From: a bacterium
GTDB lineage: Bacteria > Bacillota > Clostridia > Lachnospirales > Lachnospiraceae
Length of the DNA: 45,431 bases
Assembly: GCA_030539495.1 (NCBI GenBank)
Contig: JAUNRX010000013.1
Span: 1-45,431, forward strand
Direction of reading: 5' to 3'
Numbering within the stretch: position 1 is the first letter of the stretch; each line of letters opens with the position of its first letter. A model generated the notes under the pieces. The model ran no database searches, was not told where the DNA came from, and was given only the letters and a program-made list of their open reading frames with translations. A program made the position numbers and the translations under genes. Positions 24,685 to 34,385 of this stretch are shown piece after piece.

Positions 24685-27135
24685 CTACTCTACCCCACGT
24701 TTGAAGTGGCCTTTTGTAAAACTCTTAATTTGAAGATTACTTGACTTATTTTCTAAGAATTCAAGAGCATAAGCTTTGATAATCTCCTCTACTGTCTTTT
24801 CATCTTCCACTGTAAAATCAAGACGGATATTACGTGGCTGTAATGACATTACTTCTTTCTTATTACTGATTAACGCAATTGGATCAGCATTGTAAATAAC
24901 ATTATAACAATATTTACAATAATTTAACACTATGAAGTTCTTATTCATTCTGTCTTTTAGCTCGTAAGTGCTTGTCTTATGAGTACAGCCAATTGTATTC
25001 TTAACAACACAGTTTGCGGATGTCATTAATGGAATATGACCGTATACGATAAAGTCACTATCGCGTTCTGTCATGCCTTTTAACTCATTGAAGTTAAGTT
25101 CTACAGGTGTAGTAAAATGTCTTAACCCACGTTTTTGATAGAATTTTTGAGCCCAAGAGTTCATGGTATACATGCTGTAATCTAAAATGATATCTTTGTC
25201 TTTTAGCTTTTCATGTTCAACAAAGTAAAGCTCTTCGTAGCTTCGTACTAAGAAACCGTCTACAAATTCTACTAATGTAGAATCAAGCACATTAAGCTCA
25301 TTTTTAAATGCTTCGTATGTCTTTTTACGGAATACGTGTGGCATTACAAGATAGAATGGCTTTTGTTTCTTTACAACTCTTCTGCCGATTTCAAAACCTT
25401 CTGTAAGAGAGATTTCATTCATACGGTAGTAGATTGCTGCTACTTCTTCACGACGTAAGGCAGCCTTTAATTGTTTTTCATTGGATACAACTACGACTAA
25501 GCCCATTGGACCTCTTTCGATATCTTCAAGTTCTACCATTTCTTCTTGAATTTGTGCTACCGTATCAATATCTGTCTTTTCAATTACATTGTTACGACGG
25601 TACGTATCCGCAATTTGTTCTTCTAACATGGCAATAGCCTGTCTTCTTAATTCATTGATATGGCCAACCGGAATAAATAAGTCACCAATGATTTCAAGAT
25701 AAAGATCTTCGAATTCAAATGCAGTTGCATTTGTCTTGTTTAACTGTCTGCGAAGTTTTTCTTCATTTGCAGGCTGGTTCGTTGCCGCCTGTGCAATCTC
25801 ACCAAATGCAGTTACAGAATGTTCACGAACTGTTAATGTTAAGCTTAATGGCTCATTTTCTTTTGCATAGAAGAATCCGCTCATTGGAACCTTGCGGTTT
25901 ACCTTGATATATTTCTCTGCAATTGTATTTAATAACTGATCATTCTTTGTACGGTATACTTCGTCACCCTTTTTAAAGTGGTAGCCAAACTTGAAGTTAC
26001 TTGTAATCGTTCTTCCCTTATTTGCTGCATCCTTTAATGTATATTCGTATTTTTGATCGTTGTCGCCACGGATTTCAAGTAAATCTTGTGCATTTACATC
26101 TTCTATTAACTTAATCGTTGCTTGATTTCCTTGAATTTTTTCAACTCTTCCGACTAATACACCATTATGGTTTGGACGGTTGGTTGACATCATCTTCTTA
26201 CTGTTATGGTTTTCATAGTAACCTGTGGAGAAACTACCACGGTTATAGATATCCATAATGTTCTTTACATCTTCATCAAATTCTTTTTTATGCTCTTTCT
26301 TATATGCCTCATATCCACATGGACCAAGGGATTGATATAAGTCTACATATTTACGGTAAAGACTTGCTACATAGGCAGAATATTCCGGACGTTTCATACG
26401 GCCTTCGATCTTAAAGGAGTCAATTCCGGATTCTACTAATTCAGGAATGATGTCTAACGTACACATATCCTTAGGACTTAATAGGTAGGCATTGTCTTTA
26501 TCAGAAATTGTCTTACCATTATCTTTTAACTCATATTGCATACGACAAGTCTGTGCACAACGGCCACGGTTACCACTACGTCCGCCAAGCATACTACTCA
26601 TTAAGCATTGGCCGGAGTAACTGTAGCATAATGCTCCATGAACAAAACTTTCAATTTCAAGATTTGTCGTCTCACGGATATGCTTGATCTCATCTAATGT
26701 AAGCTCTCTACTTGTTACAAGACGAGTAATTCCATAATCTTTAAATAAATCTGCACCTTCTGACATAGTAAGTGTCATTTGCGTCGATGCATGGATCTGT
26801 AGATCTGGAAAATGACTGTGAATAAAGTTCATAACACCGACATCTTGTACGATTACAGCGTCTAAACCCTCTTCGTAAGGACGTTTTAAATACTTTAATA
26901 AGTTGTCCTCTATCTCTTTATCTTTTAATAACGTATTTACAGTAAGGAATAACTGTTTTCCATGTAAATGTACGTAATGAATTGCTTCAACTAATTCATC
27001 CTCTTGAAAGTTTACAGCAGATGCTCTGGCACCAAACATAGAACCACCAACATAAACCGCGTCACATCCACCATTAATGGCTGCTTTTAACGTTTCAAAA
27101 GACCCTGCGGGGGCTAAAATTTCAATATCTCTCAT
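24685..27135 (-). CDS. Peptidase U32 family protein (RlhA/TrhP-like RNA hydroxylation enzyme)
   Basis: The product is about 816 aa. The N-terminal half is a U32 domain with EILAPAGSFETLKAAINGG, DAVYVGGSMFGARA and the signature ESFVHGALCYSYSGQCLMSS, followed by GNRGRCAQTCRM, whose Cys residues are family-conserved. A further domain (about 380-800) includes a C-terminal NTIGCTHKT/LNYCKYCYN cluster. Although named peptidases, characterised bacterial homologues (RlhA, TrhP/YrrN-YrrO) hydroxylate cytidine in 23S rRNA or uridine in tRNA. An RNA-modification role is therefore more likely than proteolysis. ATG 27135 has AGGAG five bases upstream. A terminator-like hairpin lies 19 bases before the start, so the leader may be regulated. 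Confidence 0.85.
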   Translation of the reverse strand: MRDIEILAPAGSFETLKAAINGGCDAVYVGGSMFGARASAVNFQEDELVEAIHYVHLHGKQLFLTVNTLLKDKEIEDNLLKYLKRPYEEGLDAVIVQDVGVMNFIHSHFPDLQIHASTQMTLTMSEGADLFKDYGITRLVTSRELTLDEIKHIRETTNLEIESFVHGALCYSYSGQCLMSSMLGGRSGNRGRCAQTCRMQYELKDNGKTISDKDNAYLLSPKDMCTLDIIPELVESGIDSFKIEGRMKRPEYSAYVASLYRKYVDLYQSLGPCGYEAYKKEHKKEFDEDVKNIMDIYNRGSFSTGYYENHNSKKMMSTNRPNHNGVLVGRVEKIQGNQATIKLIEDVNAQDLLEIRGDNDQKYEYTLKDAANKGRTITSNFKFGYHFKKGDEVYRTKNDQLLNTIAEKYIKVNRKVPMSGFFYAKENEPLSLTLTVREHSVTAFGEIAQAATNQPANEEKLRRQLNKTNATAFEFEDLYLEIIGDLFIPVGHINELRRQAIAMLEEQIADTYRRNNVIEKTDIDTVAQIQEEMVELEDIERGPMGLVVVVSNEKQLKAALRREEVAAIYYRMNEISLTEGFEIGRRVVKKQKPFYLVMPHVFRKKTYEAFKNELNVLDSTLVEFVDGFLVRSYEELYFVEHEKLKDKDIILDYSMYTMNSWAQKFYQKRGLRHFTTPVELNFNELKGMTERDSDFIVYGHIPLMTSANCVVKNTIGCTHKTSTYELKDRMNKNFIVLNYCKYCYNVIYNADPIALISNKKEVMSLQPRNIRLDFTVEDEKTVEEIIKAYALEFLENKSSNLQIKSFTKGHFKRGVE

Positions 27136-27153
27136 AAATACTCCTAATTCTCT

Positions 27154-27204
27154 AAAAAGATAAGAGACTGCCAAGGTAGTTTCCCCCATGCACAGCCTCT
27201 TATC
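27154..27204 (-). terminator. Intrinsic terminator or attenuator in the U32 leader
   Basis: GATAAGAGACTG (27159-27170) pairs with CAGCCTCTTATC (27193-27204), and an A-run (27154-27158) gives TTTTT on the minus strand. It ends only about 19 bases before the U32 start codon. Confidence 0.65.
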
Positions 27205-27225
27205 CGATTATTACTGTCTAATTTA

Positions 27226-27247
27226 CAAAGTGTGTCAAAACACTTTG
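27226..27247. repeat. CAAAGTGT...ACACTTTG hairpin
   Basis: CAAAGTGT (27226-27233), six bases, ACACTTTG (27240-27247). Immediately right of it a second stem pairs CGAACCTGGTCAC with GTGACCAAGTTCG. Same half-site as in the other intergenic repeats. Confidence 0.55.
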
Positions 27248-27254
27248 CTACCCC

Positions 27255-27303
27255 GAACCTGGTCACGAAAGTGACATCCTCCGCTTAAGTGACCAAGTTC
27301 GCC
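27255..27303. other. Long stem-loop between zapA and the U32 gene
   Basis: CGAACCTGGTCAC pairs with GTGACCAAGTTCG with one mismatch, around a loop that contains a second GTGAC. Together with a CTTTCT/AGAAAG hairpin (27310-27327) it fills the space after zapA. Likely a terminator or RNA-processing structure. Confidence 0.45.
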
Positions 27304-27346
27304 TTCTGACTTTCTGTTTTTAGAAAGCCCTTTCGTTCATAGGATA

Positions 27347-27757
27347 TTACTCCTGAACAAAATTAAGCTTGGTCTCAAGCTCGGTAATCCTCTTTACTGC
27401 TTCTTTATATTCTGCATCTAACTGTTCATACGACTTAGCAAGCTCATCGAGCTCTGTCTGCTTATTAATGATTTCATGCTTCAACTCAAATAAGTCTCTA
27501 TTCGTTTCCTCTTGAAGCTGCTGCATGTCATTAATATGCTCTTTCGCCTTAAAATAGTCATCTGCTATATTGATATCGAGAAGTACGTTCTTCATATCGA
27601 ACTCTAGTCCTCGATACCACTCTTCACTCTTTAAGGAAGCTATTTGTCTATTAATATAAGATGCTATCTTCTCTAAATATTCAGCACTTTCGGAACCGCA
27701 AATCACATACTTTTTGTTATTGATTATAACTTCAACGTCTGTTTTCTGACTCATCAT
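27347..27757 (-). CDS. zapA: Cell division protein ZapA
   Basis: The 136 aa product has the ZapA N-terminal domain (VEVIINNKKYVICGSESAEYLEKIASYINRQI, here split by family positions) and a long C-terminal coiled coil (about 75-133, rich in Glu/Leu/Gln). ZapA binds FtsZ filaments and promotes Z-ring bundling at midcell. The gene follows ruvB, as in many clostridia. AAGGGG lies five or eight bases before two consecutive ATGs; either could be the start. Confidence 0.9.
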   Translation of the reverse strand: MMSQKTDVEVIINNKKYVICGSESAEYLEKIASYINRQIASLKSEEWYRGLEFDMKNVLLDINIADDYFKAKEHINDMQQLQEETNRDLFELKHEIINKQTELDELAKSYEQLDAEYKEAVKRITELETKLNFVQE

Positions 27758-27859
27758 ATTCGCCCCTTATTGAGTTTTATCTTAATTTTATAAAATAAAC
27801 ACTTTAATACATGGTAATTATACCATAAACTGACCATATGACAAGAAAAACATCGAAAC

Positions 27860-28858
27860 TTATACTAGCTTGTCTAAACCAAAATGTTCGTAAGCTAAAT
27901 CCGTAACCATTCGTCCTCTCGGTGTACGCTGTAATAAGCCATTTTGAATTAAATATGGTTCATACACATCTTCGATGGTAGAACTATCCTCTCCAATAGA
28001 TGCTGCGATCGTATCTAGACCTACCGGTCTTCCATTAAACTTCTGTATCATTGTAAGCAAAATCTCACGATCGATATGATCCAGGCCTAACTTATCTACT
28101 TCTAATAAATCCAGTGCAAAATCAGCAACTTCTTTTGTAATCACGCCATCATATTTTACCTGTGCAAAATCACGCACACGTTTTAATAAGCGGTTTGCAA
28201 GTCTTGGGGTTCCTCTGGAACGCTTCGCTAACTCTTTGGCGCCTGTTTCATCAATCTCTACATCTAACACAGAAGCGGAACGCACAATGATGTCTGTAAG
28301 TTCTTCATTTGTATAAAACTCCAAACGATTTACCACACCAAAACGATCTCTAAGCGGTGCAGTTAACATACCTGCCCTTGTCGTTGCTCCTACTAAGGTA
28401 AACTTCGGTAAGTCTAGACGGATGGATCTTGCTGTCGCTCCTTTTCCTATTACAATGTCAATTGCGTAATCTTCCATTGCAGGATAAAGCACTTCTTCTA
28501 CCTGACGGTTTAATCTATGGATTTCATCCACGAATAGCAGGTCTCCATCTTGTAAGTTATTTAAGATTGCCGCCATCTCCCCTGGCTTTTCAATCGCAGG
28601 TCCACTGGTAATCTTAATATTAACATTCATCTCATTGGCAATAATGCCAGCAAGGGTTGTCTTACCAAGCCCTGGAGGACCATATAGTAATACATGGTCT
28701 AAAGACTCTTTACGTGCCTTGGCAGCTTCTATATAAACTTTTAAATTATCTTTAACTTTCTTCTGACCGATATAATCCTTTAACAACTGAGGACGCAGAT
28801 GGTTTTCTATCTTTTGGTCTTCTTCCATAAGTTCTGTCGTTATGACACGATTATTCAT
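27860..28858 (-). CDS. ruvB: Holliday junction branch migration ATPase RuvB
   Basis: The product is about 332 aa. It is a AAA+ ATPase with Walker [10 protein letters not shown], Walker [13 protein letters not shown], the sensor region [11 protein letters not shown] and the RuvB winged-helix C-terminus ([22 protein letters not shown], in part). RuvB hexamers, loaded by RuvA, drive branch migration of Holliday junctions. The start at 28858 gives the usual N-terminus ([17 protein letters not shown]); an in-frame ATG 13 codons upstream is possible. It follows ruvA closely and shares the SOS-type promoter at 29585-29613. Confidence 0.96.
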   Translation of the reverse strand: MNNRVITTELMEEDQKIENHLRPQLLKDYIGQKKVKDNLKVYIEAAKARKESLDHVLLYGPPGLGKTTLAGIIANEMNVNIKITSGPAIEKPGEMAAILNNLQDGDLLFVDEIHRLNRQVEEVLYPAMEDYAIDIVIGKGATARSIRLDLPKFTLVGATTRAGMLTAPLRDRFGVVNRLEFYTNEELTDIIVRSASVLDVEIDETGAKELAKRSRGTPRLANRLLKRVRDFAQVKYDGVITKEVADFALDLLEVDKLGLDHIDREILLTMIQKFNGRPVGLDTIAASIGEDSSTIEDVYEPYLIQNGLLQRTPRGRMVTDLAYEHFGLDKLV

Positions 28859-28925
28859 TGCATTCAAACCTTTCTTACGTTCTTGTCCTTCACCCATAAT
28901 GCCTTGTTCTATTTATACGAGATAC

Positions 28926-29558
28926 CTAGAATAAAGACATCTTCTTTAAACTTTGTTTCAATACATCTTCCACATCTGTAGTCTCTGTAATCAATACTTC
29001 ACGCACTGCTTTGAGTGCTTCCGTATTGGAATATCCTAATGCTACTAACGCCTGTACTGCTTCACTGCGCACTGCTTTTGGATCCTTGATGCCAAGTGCC
29101 TTTGTAAGTTCTGTCTGTACTGGTGCTTTTGCTAACTTGCTTTCAAATGCGTCTTCTAATTTTAATTTATCCTTTAACTCTAGGATCAGCTTGCTTGCTG
29201 TCTTTGGTCCGATACCTGGAGCTTTGCTGATTGCCTTTGCATCATCGGATAATACCGCAAAACGTAGTTCATCCGTACTAAGCGTAGAAAGAATGCCTAG
29301 TGCTGCTTTTGGCCCAATGCCATTTACCGTAATTAATAACTTAAATACATTCAAATCATCTCTTGATGAAAATCCATATAAATTCATTGCATCTTCACGT
29401 ACATATAAATACGTATGAATGCGTACTGTATCACCAACGTTAGGAAGTTCTTCTAATAGAGAGCTTGGAATACGGATTTGATAACCAATTCCTCCTGCTT
29501 CTACTATAATACACTCCTCTGATATATATTCTAATTCACCTTTAATAAATGCGATCAT
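28926..29558 (-). CDS. ruvA: Holliday junction DNA helicase subunit RuvA
   Basis: The 210 aa product has the RuvA OB-fold domain ([20 protein letters not shown]), two helix-hairpin-helix motifs ([34 protein letters not shown]) and a C-terminal UBA-like domain (about 155-210) that contacts RuvB. It binds the Holliday junction as a tetramer. The gene heads the ruvA-ruvB-zapA run and has a consensus promoter with an embedded LexA-type box just upstream. Confidence 0.96.
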   Translation of the reverse strand: MIAFIKGELEYISEECIIVEAGGIGYQIRIPSSLLEELPNVGDTVRIHTYLYVREDAMNLYGFSSRDDLNVFKLLITVNGIGPKAALGILSTLSTDELRFAVLSDDAKAISKAPGIGPKTASKLILELKDKLKLEDAFESKLAKAPVQTELTKALGIKDPKAVRSEAVQALVALGYSNTEALKAVREVLITETTDVEDVLKQSLKKMSLF

Positions 29559-29584
29559 ACTAACTCCTTGACTTTTATTACTTA

Positions 29585-29613
29585 ATAATAGAACAATAGT
29601 TCGGTATTGTCAA
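29585..29613 (-). promoter_or_regulatory. Sigma-A promoter of ruvAB
   Basis: On the minus strand TTGACA (29613-29608), a 17-base spacer and TATTAT (29590-29585). It lies 27 bases before the ruvA start codon. Confidence 0.85.
29591..29602 (-). promoter_or_regulatory. LexA (SOS) box in the ruvAB promoter
   Basis: GAACTATTGTTC on the minus strand is a perfect match to the Gram-positive LexA box GAAC-N4-GTTC, with C and T flanks close to CGAAC..GTTCG. It sits between the -35 and -10 elements, where repressor would block polymerase. Confidence 0.8.
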
Positions 29614-29779
29614 CTGAAACGCCGTACTCTACCATAGGAAGGAATAGATTTTTTTAGCGTTTTATAATTCATTAAAAAAAATATATTTATAGTGTGGCTT
29701 TTTTTGTTGTTCACATGTATTAGTAGTGTAAGACCTTTTAAAAGGAAATAAACAGGGGCCCAATAGAGGAGGATAAGAC

Positions 29780-30289
29780 GTGTATGATCCAATGCCAAAT
29801 ATAAACTCAAAGATCGATTACGCAGTCGACCGATATCAAAATATGGTATATCAAATTGCCATGAATCAAGTAAAGAATAAAGAAGATGCTGACGACATCT
29901 TTCAAGAAGTATTTCTAAAGTACATAACCTACATAGGAAAATCTGAAGACGGAGAGCCATTTGCGACTGCTGAACATGAAAAGGCATGGCTGATCCGTGT
30001 AACACTAAATACTAGCATTAATCATTTGAAGAAAGCATGGCATAAAAAAGTCGTGCCGTTAACAGAAGATATTCCAATCGAAAATAAAGAAGACCGTGAA
30101 CTTTATCAGGTTGTTTTAAAGCTTCCACAGAAATACCGCACGGTGATTCATTTATTTTATTATGAAGACATGTCCGTTCGTGACATCAGCGCCCAATTAG
30201 ACATAAAAGAATCTACCATCCGCGAACAATTAACAAGAGCACGACGATTACTTAAAAAATATCTAAAAGGAGAGTATGACTATGTTTAG
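29780..30289 (+). CDS. ECF RNA polymerase sigma factor
   Basis: The 169 aa product has sigma-70 region 2 (about 14-85, including QIAMNQVKNKEDADDIFQEVF and WLIRVTLNTSINHLKK) and region 4 (about 110-165, LPQKYRTVIHLFYYEDMSVR and TIREQLTRARRLLK). It directs polymerase to stress or signal-dependent promoters. The start is a GTG with GGAGG seven bases upstream. The next gene overlaps its end by eight bases and encodes a membrane protein likely to act as its anti-sigma partner. No standard ECF promoter was found upstream; GTTCACA (29709-29715) is a possible -35 but lacks a CGTC -10. Confidence 0.92.
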   Translation: MYDPMPNINSKIDYAVDRYQNMVYQIAMNQVKNKEDADDIFQEVFLKYITYIGKSEDGEPFATAEHEKAWLIRVTLNTSINHLKKAWHKKVVPLTEDIPIENKEDRELYQVVLKLPQKYRTVIHLFYYEDMSVRDISAQLDIKESTIREQLTRARRLLKKYLKGEYDYV

Positions 30290-31673
30290 AAAACACTATG
30301 AAAATGCAAATAATAATTTTGTTCCAAGTCAGTCCTTAATCAACGATACCAAACAAAAGATGTATGACCGACTATCTGATATTGAATTTTCCAATGCTAC
30401 AGATGATATAGAACATATTTCTGATGCTTCCAAATCTGAAGTTATCCGAATCAACTCAGAATTAAAACCTACACAAAGACGAAGTGTTTCCCACACATTA
30501 AAGATTGCCTGTTCCATTGCCGCTTGCGCCGCTATCGTGACCAGTACCGCTTTTGTGGGGAAATCCTTCCTCAAGCGACCTACCACGTATCCTGAAGCAA
30601 GCTTTATGGCAACTGCTTCTCCATCTCCATCCTTTCAGTTAGATGACATCCTTGGAACTTATTACACTTCTTATACTTATAATGATCTTCCTAGCTACAC
30701 AACGATAACACTTTCCGATCCAAGCGATAAAGGAGTCCACTTTGTTTATACCTCTGTTAACGGAGATAAGACTGAGAAAGAAGAAGGTAACGCAACCCTT
30801 ACCAAACAGAATACGTTGGTATACGATGATGCAGATGGCTGTGGATTTGCTCTGTCTTTTGAAAACACTTGCCTGTATTTATCCTCCCATGCCAGTACAG
30901 GAGACCACTTTAATCAGTGTGGCCAGTTCATGAATATTGATGGAAAAAACGAAAATAATAGGGCAACTGCATTCTATGGTGCCTGCTATTTTGTCAGCGA
31001 TAAAATATATAAATTTGACATCAATAACGATGGTAAGAATGAAACACTTAAGTATTCCAATGGCATCCTAACCATTAATGAAAAACAGGTAAATACAGGT
31101 GTATATTCTGAAAATCTAAGAACCGATGGATTTTATCTTGTAGATCTAGATAAGTCAGATAATGATATCAACCTGTTAATCCAGGATGACGGTCCAAGCA
31201 GTGATCCTGTAACTTCTATTTTCACTTACAGGGAAAATGGTACCATAGAAGATCAAATAGGCTGTAAAGCACAAAATGTTTATAGTATTAATCAGGATGG
31301 AAAAATTACTGGTACGATGAAATTTAATCTACTTCAGAATTGGTATGGCCATTGTACTTGGGACTACAAAGATGGACATATACAACTTGAGGAACATGAT
31401 TTATATGCCGGAATGGATCCAAGACTTTACTCCGACATCACCCATTCACCATATCTTAAGAAGAACATCAAGCTTTATAGTGATAGAAGCCTCTCAAGCA
31501 AAGCATTTACTATGAAGCCACAAACAGTAGAATTTACCGTAACAGACAATAAAAACTGGGTAAAGGTCGTAGGACTAAAAGATAAGACGGAAGGCTGGTT
31601 ATACCTAGAAGACTTCAATATCATCCCTTCTACCAAAGAAACAGCTGAAGACTATTTTGATCAACTTACTTAA
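30282..31673 (+). CDS. Single-pass membrane protein, probable anti-sigma factor, with C-terminal SH3-like domain
   Basis: The product is about 463 aa. A cytoplasmic N-terminus (about 1-75, FVPSQSLINDTKQKMYDRL) is followed by one transmembrane segment (IACSIAACAAIVTSTAFVG) and a large outer domain. The outer part has a beta-rich region, a Ca-binding-like DINNDGKNETLKYSNG stretch and a C-terminal SH3-like module (KLYSDRSLSSKAFTMKPQ, WVKVVGLKDKTEGWLYLED). Such pairing with an ECF gene in a translationally coupled operon is typical of anti-sigma factors. The N-terminus lacks a recognised zinc-finger anti-sigma motif, so the role is inferred from context. The second ATG (30282) fits AAGGAG better than the first at 30276. 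Confidence 0.75.
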   Translation: MFRKHYENANNNFVPSQSLINDTKQKMYDRLSDIEFSNATDDIEHISDASKSEVIRINSELKPTQRRSVSHTLKIACSIAACAAIVTSTAFVGKSFLKRPTTYPEASFMATASPSPSFQLDDILGTYYTSYTYNDLPSYTTITLSDPSDKGVHFVYTSVNGDKTEKEEGNATLTKQNTLVYDDADGCGFALSFENTCLYLSSHASTGDHFNQCGQFMNIDGKNENNRATAFYGACYFVSDKIYKFDINNDGKNETLKYSNGILTINEKQVNTGVYSENLRTDGFYLVDLDKSDNDINLLIQDDGPSSDPVTSIFTYRENGTIEDQIGCKAQNVYSINQDGKITGTMKFNLLQNWYGHCTWDYKDGHIQLEEHDLYAGMDPRLYSDITHSPYLKKNIKLYSDRSLSSKAFTMKPQTVEFTVTDNKNWVKVVGLKDKTEGWLYLEDFNIIPSTKETAEDYFDQLT

Positions 31674-31720
31674 GTGACTAGTATGTAACCCATTAATTCA
31701 ACTAATTCCTTTGCAAACCT

Positions 31721-31766
31721 AAAAAATCCGCCTACCTTCTATTTTAAGAAGATAGGCGGATTTTTT
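31721..31766. terminator. Bidirectional terminator
   Basis: AAAAAATCCGCCTACCTTCT pairs with AGAAGATAGGCGGATTTTTT with one mismatch, giving T-runs on both strands. It separates the convergent anti-sigma and beta-mannosidase genes. Confidence 0.9.
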
Positions 31767-31769
31767 GTA

Positions 31770-34238
31770 TTATTTATCTATGTCATACACACTTTTTATA
31801 GTCAGGCTCTTTGGTATGCCGCTAAGCACGGTAATCTCTTTTGTTCCCGCATTCATATCAAAGTAGTTATCGTCAAATACCAGATCTGTCTCTGCAGAGT
31901 CAAGTTCCACGCCTTTTGCATATGCTTCACTGTGGACTAATATCTTATTTCCCAGAATATCATATGTAATCTTTGGATCTAAGAAATTAAAATGCTTTGG
32001 TGCCGTAAACAGACTCGTTCCTTCGCTTACAATCTGCCCGTCTACCAGGAAGAAATAGCTTACATAATGGCTAAGCTCGTCATACTCGGAAAAATCCAGT
32101 TTATTTAACCAGACACTGGATAACGCAGGTGCCGTAACCTGCTTATTTCCCCGCTTCACAACGGAGCCATCAGCCCTGCGTAAGGACCACATTACAACAC
32201 CAGTCACATCTTCTCTTGTTTCATTGGCAACATTTAAAGTAGCAGACTTTTCGATTTCCTTTGGTTCATCAATACAAGATCGTCTCTCGCTGATTTCACC
32301 TTTTTCCTCGCAAGAGATGATAATAGGAGCAAAGAAACGTTTTTCTCCATAATGAAGTGCCTTTAATCGACCATAATAATCAATACTGGACCAAGAGGCT
32401 GTTGGCCAGATATCATTTAGCTGCCATACAATAGCTCCCATGCATCGTCCACGGTTTCTTCTCCAATGTTCTACTCCATAGCGGATGGCATCCATTTGAA
32501 GTAGTTGTGACGTATAAATCACATTTTCAAAGGAGCTTGGATACAAATAGGTCTGGGAAATATATTTCATAATCTTGCCGTTAGCCATGGCATTTCTTTG
32601 ATGCATTTCCATTACCCTGGACAAGATATTACGGTCTTCCGGCTTGGTAAAGCTTCTAACAGTCTTAATCGATGGGAAGGACTGAAAACCAAACTCTGAA
32701 ACATATCTAAAATAAAACTTACGATATTCGGTAATTGGCTTCTCCCCATGCCAAACATCCCAATAATGGGTATCCCCTCGATTCTCATCCCAAGGCTCAT
32801 CATAATTTCCTCCGCTAGAAGGGCTGGATGGCCAGTAAAAGGTGTTTGGATCCACTTCCTTCACCAACTTTGGAATGATATATTCAAAGATCTTAATGTA
32901 GTCGTAATACTGCTTATTGCTAGGCTTCCATACCTTATAGTACATCTGCGTTTCCATTTCATTATTTCCACAGTATAAGGCAAGGCTGGCGTGATGTCGA
33001 ATTCGTCTGATATTCTGCTTGATCTCCTCTGAAATATTCTCTTCAAATGCATCATCTAGCTCGTAACTGGAGCATGCAAACATAAAGTCCTGCCAGACAA
33101 GAAGGCCTAGCTCATCGCAGATATCAAAGAAATAATCATCCGGATAATAGCCTCCTCCCCAGACTCTGATACAATTAAAGTTGGCTTCTTTTGCTTTTGT
33201 AAGCAACATCAAAGTACGTAGGCGATTGGTTCTCCCAAGAAGATTGTCTTCCGGAATATAATCCGCACCCATCGCAAAAATACAGACACCGTTGACTTCA
33301 TGGCAAAAACTCGTTCCCCATTCATCCTTTTCCTGTCTTACCGTAATTGTTCGAAGTCCGATTTGTTTCTTTCTTTGATCAATTACGACCCCATCTGCCT
33401 GCATTAATTCGACTATCACCTCGTATAATGGCTGCTCCCCATACCCATTGGGCCACCAAATCTTAGGGTTTTCAATTACAATTGATTCACCGTTCTTACT
33501 TGTATATGTCTCACCAGCATTGGAGACTACCGTTATCATGATATCATAATCGTCCATATGCGTTTTTTTCTTTTTCAACTCGTTTACCTTTACATCAAAA
33601 GAAAGTTCCACTGTTCCATTTTCATGTTTTTGTGTTATGTATATGTCTTCAATTTTTGCAGTCTTATAGGAAACTAACTGGACACCTCGAAAGATGCCTG
33701 CATCCGGAAGCCTTGGCCCCCAGTCCCATCCAAACATGCAATGTGCTTTCCGTAAATGAGGGTATCCTTCCATACATTCCAAGGAACCTCCTGTATAACA
33801 CTTTTCATTTTCTTCTTTTATGTACTTTGTTGGAGAATAAATATGTACACGGATTTCATTTTCTCCTATCTTTACAATCTTACTAACATCATATTCCCAT
33901 TCACGATGCATATTACTTACAAAACCTAGATAAGTTTCATTTACATAAATATCTGCCAAAGTATCAATACCGTCAAAATGCAGTAATAGCTCGTCCCCAG
34001 AAAGCATTGCCTTATTTACCTGAAAATGCTTTCGATACTCAAACTCATTGTCCATTAGTTTTGTTGCCTTTAATTCATTTATTCGATAGTAAGGGTCCGG
34101 CATAATTCCCTGCTCTACAAGCGTGGAATATACGGTTCCAGGCACTGTTGCTTCAATATACTCTTCTTTTGTCTGAAATTCATTTTCCCCAATCATTCGT
34201 AAATTCCACTTCCCATTAAGTGAAAGTATACTTTTCAC
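31770..34238 (-). CDS. Beta-mannosidase (GH2)
   Basis: The product is about 822 aa. The N-terminal sugar-binding domain (LNGKWNLRMIGE, VPGTVYSTLVEQGIMPDPYYR) and the HCMFGWDWGPRLPDAGIFR segment are typical of GH2 beta-mannosidases. The TIM barrel carries the likely acid/base Glu at about 428 in LYCGNNEMETQ and the nucleophile at about 515 in YVSEFGFQSFP. The enzyme releases mannose from the non-reducing end of beta-manno-oligosaccharides. No signal peptide is seen, so it should act in the cytoplasm on imported oligomers. The start is GTG 34238 (or TTG 34241), with GGAGGTGG upstream; no ATG fits. It stands alone between terminators. Confidence 0.93.
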   Translation of the reverse strand: MKSILSLNGKWNLRMIGENEFQTKEEYIEATVPGTVYSTLVEQGIMPDPYYRINELKATKLMDNEFEYRKHFQVNKAMLSGDELLLHFDGIDTLADIYVNETYLGFVSNMHREWEYDVSKIVKIGENEIRVHIYSPTKYIKEENEKCYTGGSLECMEGYPHLRKAHCMFGWDWGPRLPDAGIFRGVQLVSYKTAKIEDIYITQKHENGTVELSFDVKVNELKKKKTHMDDYDIMITVVSNAGETYTSKNGESIVIENPKIWWPNGYGEQPLYEVIVELMQADGVVIDQRKKQIGLRTITVRQEKDEWGTSFCHEVNGVCIFAMGADYIPEDNLLGRTNRLRTLMLLTKAKEANFNCIRVWGGGYYPDDYFFDICDELGLLVWQDFMFACSSYELDDAFEENISEEIKQNIRRIRHHASLALYCGNNEMETQMYYKVWKPSNKQYYDYIKIFEYIIPKLVKEVDPNTFYWPSSPSSGGNYDEPWDENRGDTHYWDVWHGEKPITEYRKFYFRYVSEFGFQSFPSIKTVRSFTKPEDRNILSRVMEMHQRNAMANGKIMKYISQTYLYPSSFENVIYTSQLLQMDAIRYGVEHWRRNRGRCMGAIVWQLNDIWPTASWSSIDYYGRLKALHYGEKRFFAPIIISCEEKGEISERRSCIDEPKEIEKSATLNVANETREDVTGVVMWSLRRADGSVVKRGNKQVTAPALSSVWLNKLDFSEYDELSHYVSYFFLVDGQIVSEGTSLFTAPKHFNFLDPKITYDILGNKILVHSEAYAKGVELDSAETDLVFDDNYFDMNAGTKEITVLSGIPKSLTIKSVYDIDK

Positions 34239-34344
34239 CAAAAGACCACCTCCATACGCTAACCAAGCCTATCATTCACTTCCCACCACGTAGGAAGTCA
34301 AGGAAAGCCTCGATATAAAACTATGTACCTGCGACGATGAGCCA

Positions 34345-34376
34345 GCCGGAAAACATTAAAGTGCCAGTCTTCCGGC
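34345..34376 (-). terminator. Hairpin after the cardiolipin synthase gene
   Basis: GCCGGAA (34345-34351) pairs with TTCCGGC (34370-34376), ten bases after the stop codon. There is no T-run, so its termination strength is doubtful. Confidence 0.35.
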
Positions 34377-34385
34377 CATCTCGTA

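Noticed and set aside
29011..29418. 135-codon plus-strand frame opposite ruvA
   Set aside because: The minus strand encodes a clear RuvA over its full length; this frame has no recognisable domain or ribosome-binding site.
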